Shown: one piece after another, positions 28,695 through 42,587 of the stretch | Numbering within the stretch: position 1 is the stretch's first letter | How the letters are laid out: each line of letters opens with the position of its first letter | Assembly (NCBI GenBank): GCA_013365365.1 | Contig: JABVXU010000026.1 | Location: 62,001 to 126,000, forward strand | Length of the DNA stretch: 64,000 nt | Direction of reading: 5' to 3' | DNA from: Cruorifilaria tuberocauda | Lineage: Eukaryota > Nematoda > Chromadorea > Rhabditida > Onchocercidae | The notes under the pieces: model-generated | Told to the model about the DNA's origin: nothing | The model's input: the letters and a program-made list of their open reading frames with translations, nothing else | The model's database searches: none | Program-made: the position numbers and the translations under genes

Positions 28695-30810
28695 AACTGA
28701 AATACAGTATTAATATTGAAAGAAAGAATTCAAATTGAGGCGAAGAATTATTGTAAGATATGACTTTAAAAGCACTAAAAAAACCATTCCCTATTAAATG
28801 ACGGAGAAAATATGGTCAAAATTCGTTATTTATTCAGACCTAAACATTAATGGAACTCTTAAATTCTTTCTCGAAGATTCCAATCCCTTCGAGTGATATA
28901 TATGATTATTTGATATACACACGTCCGATCATTCATTCCTCCACTGATATCGCACATCAAACATCCCGATGTTGTCCGTATAAACTACATTACGTTTTTC
29001 TGTCACTGTATTGTTTGGTGACAAACTGTTTACTTCCTTTTCTGCTTATATGCGATTTGAAAAAATTTCGCTCAAATAACGTAACATTTTGAAAAAAATT
29101 TCTGACAAAGAACTTCTCTCTGTGATCAAAGATTGTTATGTAAAATTTTTATTCTTCTCTATATAACCTTATTTTGTTCTTTAAGACTCTTCATTCTAAC
29201 ATTTTCCGAAAGAAAGAAAACACAGAAGCTTTGAAATTGATTCCTTCAGATTTCGAGGTAATTTTTGAATACAGAATTTTATAAATGACAAATTGTAAAT
29301 TGTAAAAATTAGTTCAATAGGTTTGAAAATTTTCACATAATTTTCAAGAATTTATTAGGCTTTAAAAGAGATTTAATAAGCTTTTTTGTAATGTTGTAAA
29401 AAGCGGAAACAAGAATTTTCAACTCTAAAAAAACATTTAATGAATCGAAAAAAATCATTCATGCGTTCATCAACTGAATTAATGGAATATTAGACAAAAT
29501 GATCTGTCTATATGTATGAACTGATTTATTTACACTTTATTTTCCTTGGTATAGTTTTTTTTAAAAATTAATTAAGCTTTTCGAATTATTCTTTCTAAAT
29601 TTTTACTATTAGCAGTAATACTGTTTTTATTTATTTGTTGAATAAATACCAAAAGATTCATTTCATCAATTTGTTAAATTTTTCTTTTCTTTTATTTTTT
29701 AACTCAAAATTAATTATGTTTATTCTCTATCAAGCTGATTACATGATTTGAAATTTGTTATGGTATGAAATATACAAATTTATTTCTGATATTGATTTAT
29801 TCTTTTCTCTCTCTCTCTTTTTCAGCATTAATTGCATGCAAAATGGAAGTGTTCAAAAATCATTAGTCGTTTGTTGGTATTAAAATTAAATTATAATCTA
29901 AAAGTTGACATCGATATGCTTCATTCTAATGACGCCATTAGTCAATTCGCTTTGGTGCATGCTCATTGATTGACAATGTCTTATGTGTTTACTGACAAGG
30001 ACGATTGTTTCGGTCAGTTGGTCAGTTAAAACTCGATTACTTAGTCACAATATTCTCCTATTTCCATTCGCCATCTGGCAACATGAATTTATTGAAACCT
30101 GCATAAGTTTCCTTGACCATAAAGTATAATTAGGCAGACAATTGATTACTTCTTATAATGTTTCGTTTTATTTGCAGCACATAGGTAATGTTTCATTAAT
30201 TTTAATGTATTTCTGAAATATAAAGTTTGAAATGTGAAATTTGTAATGCGAAATTGAAATTGAAGTTCAAATTGAGCAACATATCCCGAGTGCTTTTTTA
30301 CAGTGTAATTAGCAGCATACGAACTTTACATTAATATAGTTGTATGATCCAATAAAAAAGTTTTACCCAAATTCATTGATTTTTATAAATTGAGATTCAA
30401 TAATTAAGTTTTTTGACTAAAATTAGAGATATTGTAAATATAAGCAAATACACAATAATTCGAGAAAGAAAAAGAATCACCGAAAAAACTGGAAAAAGAA
30501 ACGATTTTAAACAAAAACAAATTGATATAATTTCAGGAAGTTCATAAATGCTATTTGCAGCCAAATATAGCAATGATTACCATCGCGTTTCTGACGAGCA
30601 GAATTCTTTTTGTGTTGAGTGAATTCAGAATGAAGTTTTTTTCTAAAATTTCTCTCTTATGTAATTGAAATATAATATTCATCTTTTTTCTCTCTCTCTT
30701 TTTCTTTTCTTTCGATAGGTTGGAAATCATTTTTCTTTTTTTTACAATATACGTTCAAAGTTAGGAAGATAATTGAATATTTAAAAGAGAAGCACGTTGA
30801 AATTTGAAAA
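28695..30810. other. 2.1-kb spacer
   Basis: Between the secreted-protein gene and the 3' end of the menorin-like gene. Contains CT/TC runs (29805-29818 and about 30687-30700). No exon recognised. Confidence 0.45.
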
Positions 30811-33800
30811 TTATCTGAAAATCCTAACAATATTGAACATAGCAAATAAGCAGAAGAAATAAAGTTGAGGTCGACTTGAAGATGAATGCTTTAGATTACG
30901 TACAATTAAATCTAAATTTCCATCGCCTGTTTTCGAAACGATCACATTACGTAATTGACGTGTTCTGAAATTTGCGTTCATGATAAAATTTTGGCAAAAA
31001 ATGCAAGAAATGCATTATTTGGTCTATCAGATATATGATTTTGTAATTCCAAATTTCTGAAATTCCGATCCTGAAATTGTCGCAAGATGCTTGTTTTAAA
31101 AAAAAGGAAATAAAATTTTCCAATAATTTAAGCCTTACTTTGTTAATGATGTTTCCAAAGTAATTTTTGTTGGATTTATCGATTTTCCGTCTTGACAATT
31201 ATTTCCACCAACAGTAAGTTCTACTTGCCAACCCCTGGAAATTAATATTTCCTGACATGTAATGATGAAAGTGAATTTACTTATAAAATTATTTTAGTAA
31301 GAGTCGAAAAGAGAAATTCGAATAAAATTACCTATCCAAGAGTTCAACATCATAACAGCTTTGATCATGGCGCACTTGTCCTGCTGCTTTCATATTGTAG
31401 TAGTTATGCCTTTTTCCTCGATTTTCGATAGACAGACGGCCATTATAACCAATGAATATCTCAAAAATTTTGCAATCGAATTAAAATAATTTTTACAATT
31501 GACATTTAATTAATAATAACTAATTAATTTTTGGACCCAATGTAAATCAAAATTATGTCAATTTCATGAATATATATAAATTTAAAATTTCAGTATTTCA
31601 AACACTTACCAAAAATTTTTCCAAATAAATTGATATTTTAATAATAAAATAGATAAATTTACAGATAATTAATAATGATAATTAATAATGATGATAACAG
31701 TAATTATTACAATGATAATAAGTAATGTGTAGTACGAAAGCAATTGAAACTTTTACAAAAATAAGTAAATTTTCAAAATATATTCTGAATACTTTCAAAT
31801 ACATATGAATATTTCTATTTGTTTTGAAAGTGAAATTATCACATTTAATTGTTTCTAATATATTGAACCATGGTAAGAAAATTTTCTAAGTCGAAAGTAG
31901 AGAGATAATAAACATTTCATTTACCTTTATACCAGAAGTAATTTCAGGTGATTGAAGATCGAGCACTTTCTCTAATAAATATATCACGAAACCACTATGC
32001 TTCAACCAATTATCATTAATATTTTGTTTCTTTTTTACAAATATTAGCTGAAAATGCCAAGCTATGCTTAGAGATAATTAAAATCAAGTTAAATATCAGT
32101 CATATGGGTGAAAAAGTTATGAAATCTCTCGAGGAAAATTATTTTAAAATACCTTGCGAAAAATATATTAAATCTAAAATAAGTGCTAATTACATTGTTT
32201 CATTATAAATAATATTGTTAATGATTACTTAATTAATTTATTAAGTATTAAATTAACGGAAACTGAGAATGAAAGCCAAACAGAGAAAATTAAATAGTAT
32301 ACTCTACAATGAACTAAATTAAACATGAAAAGGTTTGAGTTTAGAATTTCAGATAGCAAAAAAAAGAAACCTTAGCTGTAATCCGTTGAACATCCGGAAA
32401 TACTAGTGGTCGGATCAGTGAGATCAGAAATGCTGCTGGCCAACCGAGGAATGCAACACCTTCATTGCTTATCATAGCTCCGGATGATTGAGCAAAAACG
32501 GATGGAAATTCTATCAAATTCCAATGACTTCGATTAAATTCCGTTTCACTCTGGAAGCAGTATATTTAATAATACTAAAATCAAAATTCAATTCCAAATT
32601 TAAATTTTGAATGTCTTTTTAATTGTTTCTAAAGGCAATAAATTTAATTATTTGCATTAATTACTGAATAATTTATAAATGTTGTTGCATTATTTGATAA
32701 CTAATGTTAAGATTAAAGTTAATATAAAATTGCGTTTATTAATATCAGTAAAATTTGACACTGTGCTTACCGTAACGATGGAATATGGAAGCATTTTCAA
32801 GATACTTCGATGGTTAGAATGTAAATCGAATACTAAACGTTTGGAGTACACGCCAGATCGAAGGTTAATTATTTCGTACCAATCATTTATCGAATCCATT
32901 TCGTCACTCCAAATCAACGCAGAAATTGTCGATCGGATTCCCAAAATAAATTCAACCTGTTTAGCTGAATAAGCAACCTAAAAGAGAGAAAGAAAGGTGA
33001 AAAGTTTGTTCAAATAAATAAAAGATTATGCAAGTAACCCTTTAACAAATTAATATGTGAGATATTCACAATCGAAAAAGTGATATCTTTCATTGTTAAT
33101 ATAGAAGTAACCCATAAGTAGATTTCAATTAATAAATTAGCCTGATTTCAAGTTTAATTTGTCTCTTAATTCAACATTATTCACCTTTCAATTAGTATTT
33201 GTAATAAAGAAAAATGAAATATCAGATTAAAAAAATGTTAAGGCTTGCTGTCTTAACGAAAAATTGAATCGAAAATACTTATGTTTTTCCTTTTTGCTAA
33301 AATAAGTTCATATTTTTGCAGCTTACCGTACTAAGTCGAATTGCTAACACAAGCGGTTGATCGACCTCCTTCACAAGTGCTAATACATGAAAAAGCTCAT
33401 GCCACCCAATACTTAAAATATTGTAAAGTTTAGTTTGAAAATTTATTGTGATTAAAACAAATCGGTGAATTACCATAGTAACCAAAAAACCATTATTTGG
33501 CTCAATTTGAAAATTTAAGATATGCTCTCCCAGTTTTAACATATTTTAATTTTTCATTAATTTTTTTAAAACTATATTTCACTGAGTCACTAATTGATTA
33601 AAAATGTGAAATTACGAATGGAAGACATACTTCATTTGTGGAATTGTTAATTCCGATAGATTACTTTTCGTCCAACCGATTGAAAGAGTTGCATCCGGAA
33701 AGTATTCTTTAGCACTATCAATAAATTCGATTGCATCTACCGGTATCTATAATAAATTATAATACTTAATAATAACAATGATTACTATAACAATAATTTA

Positions 33801-36800
33801 AACACGGTTTCAAGTTAGATAAATGGAAAAAAAATTGTGTGAAATGAAATTTGAAAAATTTTCCATTCTTTTCTATAATTTTAACATCGTATTTTTAATC
33901 CATAAATATTTTCATAATTCCAATAATTAATGGAAATTTACAGTGAATAAAATAAAAGTGAATTAGTAAGCAATGAAAGGTTCTACTCATATTATCATTA
34001 TTTTTCATCATTTCGAGTTACAAACAGGCAATTATCAAGCTTTTTATTCCATCATGATATTTTTTATTATTAAAATTGTGAATGCGGGATTTATTATTAA
34101 TAAATGAATGATAATTATTAGATTACTTCTTTACTTCTGGGCGATCGAAAGACATTCGCGTGTAGCACGACAGGTGAAGAAATTTCATCACTTGCAGCAA
34201 ATAGGTATTGTAATACTGGGCGAACTGCTGCTGTTGATCGAACATTAATTTTAATTACTGAAATATAATTACTATTCGTTACTTTAGTCTTTTCGTTCTG
34301 TTTTCTTTGGGAAATAGAGAAGGAATTTTTTATCTGAAAAATTTTTATATGCTTCATATAAAATTCAAATGATTTTTTTATATTAATTTATCCTTACAAA
34401 CATTTGATTGACGCAATAATAATTCATCAATTTTTGATTAATTGGTCACAAAATATATTATATTATAATTAAAACTCGTATTTCGATATGATCAATTTTA
34501 TGTAAGAGAAGAAGGATTATTGCTAAATGCTTATAAAATGAGTAGAAAAATGTACAATTTAGATTAAAACTGGTAGCATATGCATGAAAAGTTACAATTC
34601 GATTATTGGAAACTTAATCGTCTTTTAATTATTTAGTTACTTGTGTATTTAATGTTTTCAATTATATATATATTTAGGCAATTTTCTGAATATTAATACC
34701 TAAAAACGATAGTATGCTCTGATACAGTCAATACTTTTAATAATTAATCCCATAAGGTTTGAGTAATCCGTAGAAACGGAATGTAATGACTTTTCCAAAA
34801 CTGTCGATAGATAATTGGTCAATTAATCATAATTATTCACCTACGACAATAATTGACCTTATGACTGTAGTATAATTATTCCAAAATTATACTTTGTTAC
34901 AAATGTTTTTCGGATAAATGTTTACTTTGTATTTATGGAGTTTATAACTTTTTGTCAAGCACTGCTTGAAATCTTTGTTTCTTTTTTACCCAATCGTTGT
35001 TAAACAAACAAATAAATAAACAATTAGATGTAAATTTTAGCGAGAAAGTTTCAAAATTATTAAAAAATGAGTGAAATGTTATTGGAAGTTAAACCTTTTC
35101 GGAGTTTGGCGACTTCTCGAAGCCATTCTTTAAATGTGATGCGATCAGCAATTTTCAACGGTGCGCTCATCAGTGGTATCGCGCGGTTATGATGCTTCCG
35201 TTGGTGATAAAGGAACACATCACCTTCAATCATCGTACTTCGTTCCAAAATTGGTCCTAAACAAATCTTAGATATTTTTGAAATTTTTTGAATTACAATT
35301 TATAAAGATAATCTACCAGTTGATTTGCTAATTTATTGATCTTAATTTCTGCCCTTTTGAAATGGAAAAATTTTAACTACATCATGGTGAAACCAATTTG
35401 TTTTAAGTCAATATGCCCTATTATTTGTCCTAAGGATAAATTCCATATTTTTAAGTTGAAATTGAATTTTTCAAGATTTAATGATTGATTTAAAATTGAA
35501 ACTTTTCACACATAAATTAAGCGTTGTTAATTGAAAAGGCAATTTTCAATTCTTTCTTTAGCATTTTTTTCTGAAAAGTTTTTTATAATGCAAAGAATTA
35601 ATCACTTTAATTGTTGACTTTCGATTTCATTTAGTTTTATTAAATTGAAAGACTATAAATCAAAATAGCATAAGGATGGCAAAATTAGCCTTAACAGGCT
35701 TACTTCTTGTTAATCGTAAGAATATATTGGCCAATAATAACATGTATCATTCATATATGAATGTAACATTACAATTCATATTTGTTTAATTATGATATTC
35801 TAGCATTTTCGTTTTAAGTTCTATTTTAATAGCTAGGAAAATAATTTCTTTTGACTGCGAATTAAGTTTAACAAATCCAAATTTTCATGCTAATAAATCA
35901 AATCTGTTAACATTAATCAACATTTTCATACTATTCCACACTAATAAATCATAAGTCAAATTTGCTAACATTAATTAGCAAATTTATTGCATATCGTAAT
36001 TTCATAACGGCCATATGTTGCTGTTAATTTTCACTTATAATTTTCGCATTAATCATACTACCCCAGATTTTCAAGGATATATAATCAATGATTGATTCAT
36101 TCATTCATTTGTGAATACTAAGCTTTGTAAATCAGTGAATCATTCTGCATATTTTAATTAAAAATTCGGAAATAACTGAAAAAACAAAAGAAGAGAAAAA
36201 TGAATCGCAGGTAAATTCCAATTATATTAAACTTTACTTAATTATTCCATATGAAGCTGCAATCAAACATTTCGCGTAATACTTCAAATATTTCAGTTAA
36301 ATTTTGCAATTTCTTAAAATGCCAAAATTCCTTCTTTTCACTTATCTCTCTTTCATATTTTATTCTTTTTTGTATTTATTGTAGCCATAATACCAAAATA
36401 GTTTTACCATTAAGTTGCTCAAGCAAGGCTGGCCAACTGTTAATTCCATGCGCTATTTGTACTTCACCATTGCTACTATCATTGCGCCAAACTTCAACGG
36501 CTGACACACGTGTTCTTGACAGATAACCTGAAATGAATATCTAATAAATAATCACTTCTATTATTTGTATTTTTTGACTGTAAAATTTCAATTTTGATTT
36601 TGAAACTGAAGAAAAATATTTGAATATCGATTTAATTCTTATAAAATGAATGAATTAAATTATTATTAGAGATTGTTTCAACTTCTTTTTTGAATTTCCG
36701 GCAAAATTCAAATGCTCTCTATACTGATCATAGCGATAATAGCACCTCTTCTCCCATTTTCTGCTATCCTTCTCCTCAGGCAATAGTTATAGGGTTTTCC

Positions 36801-37870
36801 CGGGAGAGGCAATAATGAACAAGCAATTGCAAATTTACTTCTATTTTATAAACAAATACGCTATGAGTGAGTAATGGCTTCCCCATTCGTCTTTAAGTTT
36901 TTTATCCTCTCAGCTATAGAAAGTATCGAGAATCTGAGGGAAAACTATACATATCAGAAATTTTTTTTTGGAATTATTATAAGTTAGCGCAAATAAGTAA
37001 TTAATTTATAGGTGGATAACTAATCAATTAATTATTTTTTTAAATGTATTTATCAAACGAACTGATTTATTTGTTCATAATAATTTTCAGTAATCTTTCT
37101 AATGCAATTTCTGGAAATTACTACAAACAAGTAAATCGATTGATTTGTAAATTAATGAATTTATCTGATTGCTAGGTAATTTGTTTTTTTAGCATAATTA
37201 ATATTGCAAATACTCATCAATTATAACTATCAAAACTCGAAATGGAATTGCATTTAATGATTTAATCTGATAATTGAATTATAAGTAATCGAAAAACGAT
37301 GTCATTAACAGTTTGTTGCATACTAATTTACAGTCATTGTCATTGCCATTTCACTAAGAATAATTACATTGTTATAATTAAGTGTTAAATTCATGTTAAC
37401 ACTTTCTACCATTCCGTTTTTCCTTAAATCGTTTCAGCAAAAAAATTTTCACCAGATTTAACCGTAAAATGATAGTGTGAATGAATTGAATTAAATGAAA
37501 ATCAAATTTAATAAATCTCAAATCGATAAAATTATTTGCATAATTTTTTAATTACTTTAATTTAATGTAAAAATATCAATTGTTATCAAATATTACGTAA
37601 AACTTCAATTGAACACTTTTCTACATATCATTTGTTTATTAAAATTTAATTTTCCAATTTTAAATGTTTAATAAAGAGTGTAAAAGGAAATTAGAGTTTA
37701 GTTTAAGTGAATCATTCTTTTCTTGCTTATTAAAATTTAAATTTAAAATTTGTAAACATTTGAAAAGCGAAAAAGAAATGGAATAAGAGGGAAGGTAACA
37801 TACCATAACAACTGTTTGCCATGAAACCGACCAACCATACGGAACAAATAGCAAATTTGAAGCAAAACAT
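30811..37870 (-). CDS. mnr-1: Menorin/FAM151-family protein (DUF2181), membrane-linked
   Basis: Exons: 37870-37804, 36527-36408, 35256-35095, 34257-34127, 33746-33631, 33411-33327, 32977-32771, 32550-32371, 32047-31925, 31459-31332, 31234-31139, 30964-30811; 522 aa, all phases closed. Starts with a signal peptide ([20 protein letters not shown]). The DUF2181 core is clear: [69 protein letters not shown] and [14 protein letters not shown], matching the order in FAM151A/B. The fold is related to phosphodiesterases; in C. elegans, menorin MNR-1 acts in epidermis with SAX-7 to pattern sensory dendrites. The last exon ends with a Ser cluster followed by a short hydrophobic tail ([13 protein letters not shown]), suggesting a GPI signal or membrane anchor. 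Orthology to mnr-1 rather than another FAM151 member is inferred. Confidence 0.87.
35889..35976. repeat. Imperfect tandem duplication in a menorin-gene intron
   Basis: CTAATAAATCA followed by AATCTGTTAACATTAATCA recurs about 51 bp later as CTAATAAATCATAAG and AATTTGCTAACATTAATTA. Intron 2 of the menorin-like gene. Confidence 0.55.
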
Positions 37871-39080
37871 TAGCCTTTGGCTTATCCTTTGATTTTAATT
37901 ACTACAAAAGCGCATGGAATACTTTTCCTTTTCCCCAATGATTGAATCATATACAATCAGTTTCATTCCATTCCATTCATATTCTTTATCCTCAATCCAT
38001 AACATAAAACAAAAGAATAATTAATTAATCTGAAATTTCCAAAGCATAAAAAAAATCGATTTGCGGGAAATTTCATTCAATTCATTAAAATTGATATTAT
38101 GCAAACAAAGCATACATCAACATTCATTCCATCTATTGGAATCGAATTTTTATCCTGCAATAGCTATTTAATTCCTTTGCCGAAGTTCAGTTTGAACTGA
38201 AATTTATTGGAAGCCAAAATTATCATAGAATACGAAATACTGAAATCACGAAAAATTTTTACCTTAATTGTTACCAATTAAATGATTTATGGTTGTACCT
38301 ACCAGAAAATACGATTATACTAAAATTAATTCGGTTAATTAGTCATATAAGTTACAATCTCATTTAATTGACTACAATTCCTGACAAATACAGTAGCGAT
38401 TCACTTGATTGTTAATATTTTAAATAGAAATTTTTTTGCAATACACATCGCTGTAAAATGCTTTTATGATTTGAACATTTTGTATTGTGTGATAATTTCA
38501 GGTTTCTGACAAAATCATCAGCTAATTACCGAAATATCAATCTAAAATTGTCATTTATTTTCCAGTCCCTAACTGAACACACAACTTGAAATTAATACTT
38601 AATTATCATGTCATTGCCGAATGCGCAAACTAAAATCACTCTTTATTATCAATTTCTTTATCAAGCATTCAATGGAAATTCATTATTTAATTTCTAATTA
38701 CTCACCCAAAATACTTATTTAATTTCGATTCTTTTGCGAAACATTCAACCTAAACCATTCTTTAATCAAGCAAACAAAGAAAAAAGTCAAAGATAACGAA
38801 AAGAATTTGAAATGTCCTTGAACGCATACCGCACATCGTACTGAAACGTGAAAATAGGAAAAAAGTATGTATATGTAGTATCCCTCCTAATATTATCATA
38901 TCTTTATTAATAGCTAATCGATTAGTGTGGAGCGGAATAAATTAAAGTAAAAAATCTTTCGATTTAAATTAAATTCAAATCATGGAGATGGTAATTAACA
39001 CAACTGAAAAATTCATTTCAACAAATATTTGCAAATCAAAATAAATTTTTCCCTAGTGCTTTCATTCCATCAACAAAAAG

Positions 39081-39103
39081 TGAGAGAGAGAGAGAGAGAG
39101 AGA
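39081..39103. repeat. (GA)n microsatellite
   Basis: An unbroken GA run upstream of the menorin-like gene. Confidence 0.8.
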
Positions 39104-41483
39104 AATGGATAATTTCATGGCATCCGAAAAAATAAATTCGTCAAAGAAAAAAAATGAAATCGTTTTAGTGCGATATATTGGAAAGCAATAAACTGATAGT
39201 GTGAATTTAGTAGAAAATTGCAAACTTTTACATGAAATTCTCCAAATTCTACCTTTAGCTATCATTTCAGTCGAGAGCGCAGAAATTTTTTGGAACTGAA
39301 GAGAAATGATTGGATGCAACCTTAATTAATATGTTTTCGAACAAAATTTTCATATTTTTAGGTGAAATTTAAATTGTGTTCAGTTTAGCTTACTTCGTTC
39401 AAGTTATCGTTACTGTTAAAGATTCAGATAATTATTATATTCTTTAATTTTGTCTGTTCCACCGATTAAAAGAATCAGAATTGATATACCGTTTCTTTGC
39501 TGTAATAAGATAGAACAGAAGAGTTTAGTGAACATTAGCCACAGATATGAAAGTTCCCTGAGGCTTAGATTTTATTGATTGATAAGGAGACTGACCCCAC
39601 CTCTCCTCTTTCACTTCATCCTGACCTCTTGTTACCTTTTTACTAGTTGTCAAGATTCAAGTAATGCGAACATGTGTTATCTGACCTCACTTTATCTGCT
39701 TTAAATACATAATAAATTTGACAAGCAATTAAAAGGAAAAGAATAAATATTTCTACATAAATCTTTTTAAAGATTAAAAAAATTCCAAAAAAAATGGAAA
39801 AGAGACAGATGTTATAATATAGGTCAAAAAACAGACCAAAAATTTAATTAGAAATTACAAATGCATTTTAGAGAAAAAAATTAAATGAAATTAAAAATTA
39901 ACACACACCCAATATTTCAACTTTTTCATCTCAGAAAATTCAAATGAATTAGTGAAATTGAAATTTTTTTTCTAGCAATTATCGAATAAATAAAGGAAGC
40001 AAAAATTACTGGAGAAAAATTTTTTAAAAAAATCTTTTTGGTAGAAATATTGTGAATAAGAGAACGGCGAGAGAAAAAAAGTTTATTTTTGAATGATTTT
40101 TTCCATGAGTCTTTGAATTTTTCAGCTATCCAAAATTTTTTCCAATATTTTGTTTAAAAAATACGTACGTCTATTCACCACCTAACTTTTTTTCAACTGA
40201 ATTTCTGTTTACACTATTTTGCTACAAATCGTTGCCTTACTCTTTACGATTTACTGATTTCTCTAAATTTGTCGTCCACTAATTGTAATTTTGCTAATTG
40301 TGATTTTAAATTACAATTAAAGTTTCTCTGAAGCGCACTAACAGTAAAGTAGAAAAAAACAATTCAACTCCCAAGCGGAGTGAAAAAATTCTAAAAAATC
40401 GTCATTGAAATAAAATAATCAGAAAATTATTAGCATTTTTCATTTTTGCGATTAATATTAAAACTTCTCGTTTCAACAACTGTATGTTAATTTTTGTTTT
40501 TTATTAGCCTCTCAACTTGTTTATTTATTTCTTTTCCTAAAAGATTGAAATATCTCTCTCTTACTTCATCATTTCTTTTTGTACAAAAACAATAAAAACA
40601 AGAAACTGGAAATTAATCAAAAATTAAGTAATTAAAGCAAATTATTCATGTTTGCAAGCGAAAAAAGTAATCAGTATATAATTAAAATAGAATCAAACAC
40701 TTTAAAATGATAAAATTTAATCTCAATTTGCAAGTAAAAAAACAGTTTCAACAAATCAAAGATAACCTGAGTTATAATTTCATATTTCTTAGAAAAAATA
40801 AAATCAAACGATCAAAAATACTATGAATCAATACGAGTTTTCAATATAAAACATTCGCTGATTATTTGATAACTATCGTCATCTGAAAATTCCAAATAAG
40901 TTGAAATATATTCCCAAAATTGTTGTGGTAAGAGCGGCTAATTGCCAGTGCTTTCTGCTAATCATTTATTAGTAAGGATTAGTGGTTTACTATGATAGCT
41001 TTCGATCAGTTCGCTTATTTTTATTGTCAAACAACATTAGTTATATTATATTCCTTTTCTTCAATCTAATTTCTTTTCTCTTTCTCTTCCTTTTTTGGCT
41101 TTATCATTTTTGATTTATTTGCACTATTTTTAAATTCAAAAATTCTTACTATTTATTTAAAGTAAACAGAAAGAATTCATTAATAAATTTGTACTTAAAA
41201 TGAATGAAAGAAAGAAAGTAAATCTTTTTGTTATTTTCTAAACTGCAAAATGAAACCGTTCATATTTTTTTTGGAATATTTGTAAGAGAAAATGTAAAAA
41301 ATGAAGAAAAAAGAGAGAGAAAGAGGAAGAGAGGGAAACTTGTTTAGACGTTAACAATAAAAGAAGCATGAAAGCAGATAGAGAGAAGAATGACAAGTAA
41401 ACTTGAGAGATATCAACCTTGGAGTGTAGACCTGAGATGACTGATAATGAACTGATTATCGGGATAGGATGATAATGAGAACA

Positions 41484-41545
41484 GGATCAGTGAAGAGAAG
41501 GAAGATGAGGAGAAAAGGAGGAGGGAGAGAGAAGGGGAGGGAATG
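41484..41545 (+). repeat. Homopurine tract
   Basis: Almost pure G/A on the plus strand for about 60 bp (blocks such as GAAGAGAAGGAAGATGAGG and GGAGGGAGAGAGAAGGGG). A second purine-rich tract lies at about 41285-41340. Such tracts can form triplex or other non-B DNA. Confidence 0.6.
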
Positions 41546-42544
41546 CGATGGAAAATGAGTGGATGGAAGGAAATTTGAAATAAATGGAAATTTTGAAAAC
41601 AAAAGAAATGCTAAAATATTCCAACAATCAAACAAATTATTGAAAAGTTACAGAAAATTCCCTTTCGAACGTATTTTTCGCTTTTGTTTTAACTTTTCGT
41701 CTTCTTCCTGCGTCCAGAAAAAACTGTTTCCTAAAATCCAAATTTAATTCGTTCATTTTTCTTTATTTCACTTTTATTGAATGACAGTTATTCAGTATGA
41801 TAATGACATTCGAAAAAAGCCATTGAGAAGATTGATGATGATAACGACGATTGTTTTTCAATTAAAAATTCGAGATTTTTCACTAAATGACGGATTTAGA
41901 TATTAAAACAACAATTAATTCTGATTTAAAAGAGACCTGATTCAGTTTATGAATTCAAAGAAATTGAAACTTTAAGGATCCACAATTGCTTTAGAAAGCT
42001 CTGAATAATTTGTTTCAGCAATTATATCCTGAATTAAGAGATATTAATATTATATCAGTTTGAAAATTCAAACATTCTCTTTTAAATCTATTGGATTGGA
42101 AATGTCATTGAAATTTTAATTGCTTAAAAGCAAACAAAATTGCCGAAAATGAAATTATATTTTGAAGAAATGCGCAATATTATTATTATTACTATTATAA
42201 TCACATCAATAATTATCATAGTAATAATAATAATAATAACACCAAAGGTACAGTAGTAATTATTATTATTCCGAGAAGATATATTGTATAAATTTAATAT
42301 ATGCTATTTATATATATGCATAGATTACATTTTACAAAATCTAGCCATTCAATAATATTATTAATCGAAAATCGATAACATTCATTTTCCGTTATATGGA
42401 AGATTTTTTTTGATAGATACAAAACGAAATATATTTGACAAGTGATTATAATCTCTTTCTCAAAGACATGATGAATAAAAGGGAAGTTAAGTTAAATTGC
42501 CAAGTTTAATGTAATTTTATAAGGTTGAAGATTATATGGATGGT

Positions 42545-42587
42545 TGACAAAGGAGCCCTGGGGCATTATTTCTAGCCAAGTTGTCAG
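42545..42587 (+). other. Stem-loop with CCTGGGGCA motif (copy 1)
   Basis: TGACAA (42545-42550) pairs with TTGTCA (42581-42586). The loop carries CCTGGGGCA (42557-42565). It resembles copy 2 at 50308-50359 in order, spacing and motif. Confidence 0.35.

Noticed and set aside
33412..33542. Open block [16 protein letters not shown] continuous with menorin exon 6
   Set aside because: No acceptor in phase joins it to the previous exon. Using the acceptor at 33412-33413 (exon start 33411) closes the phase and matches the family alignment, so this is intron.
39546..39575. TCCCTGAGGCTTAG, similar to the start of lin-4 microRNA
   Set aside because: Bases after the seed differ and no hairpin is visible around it.
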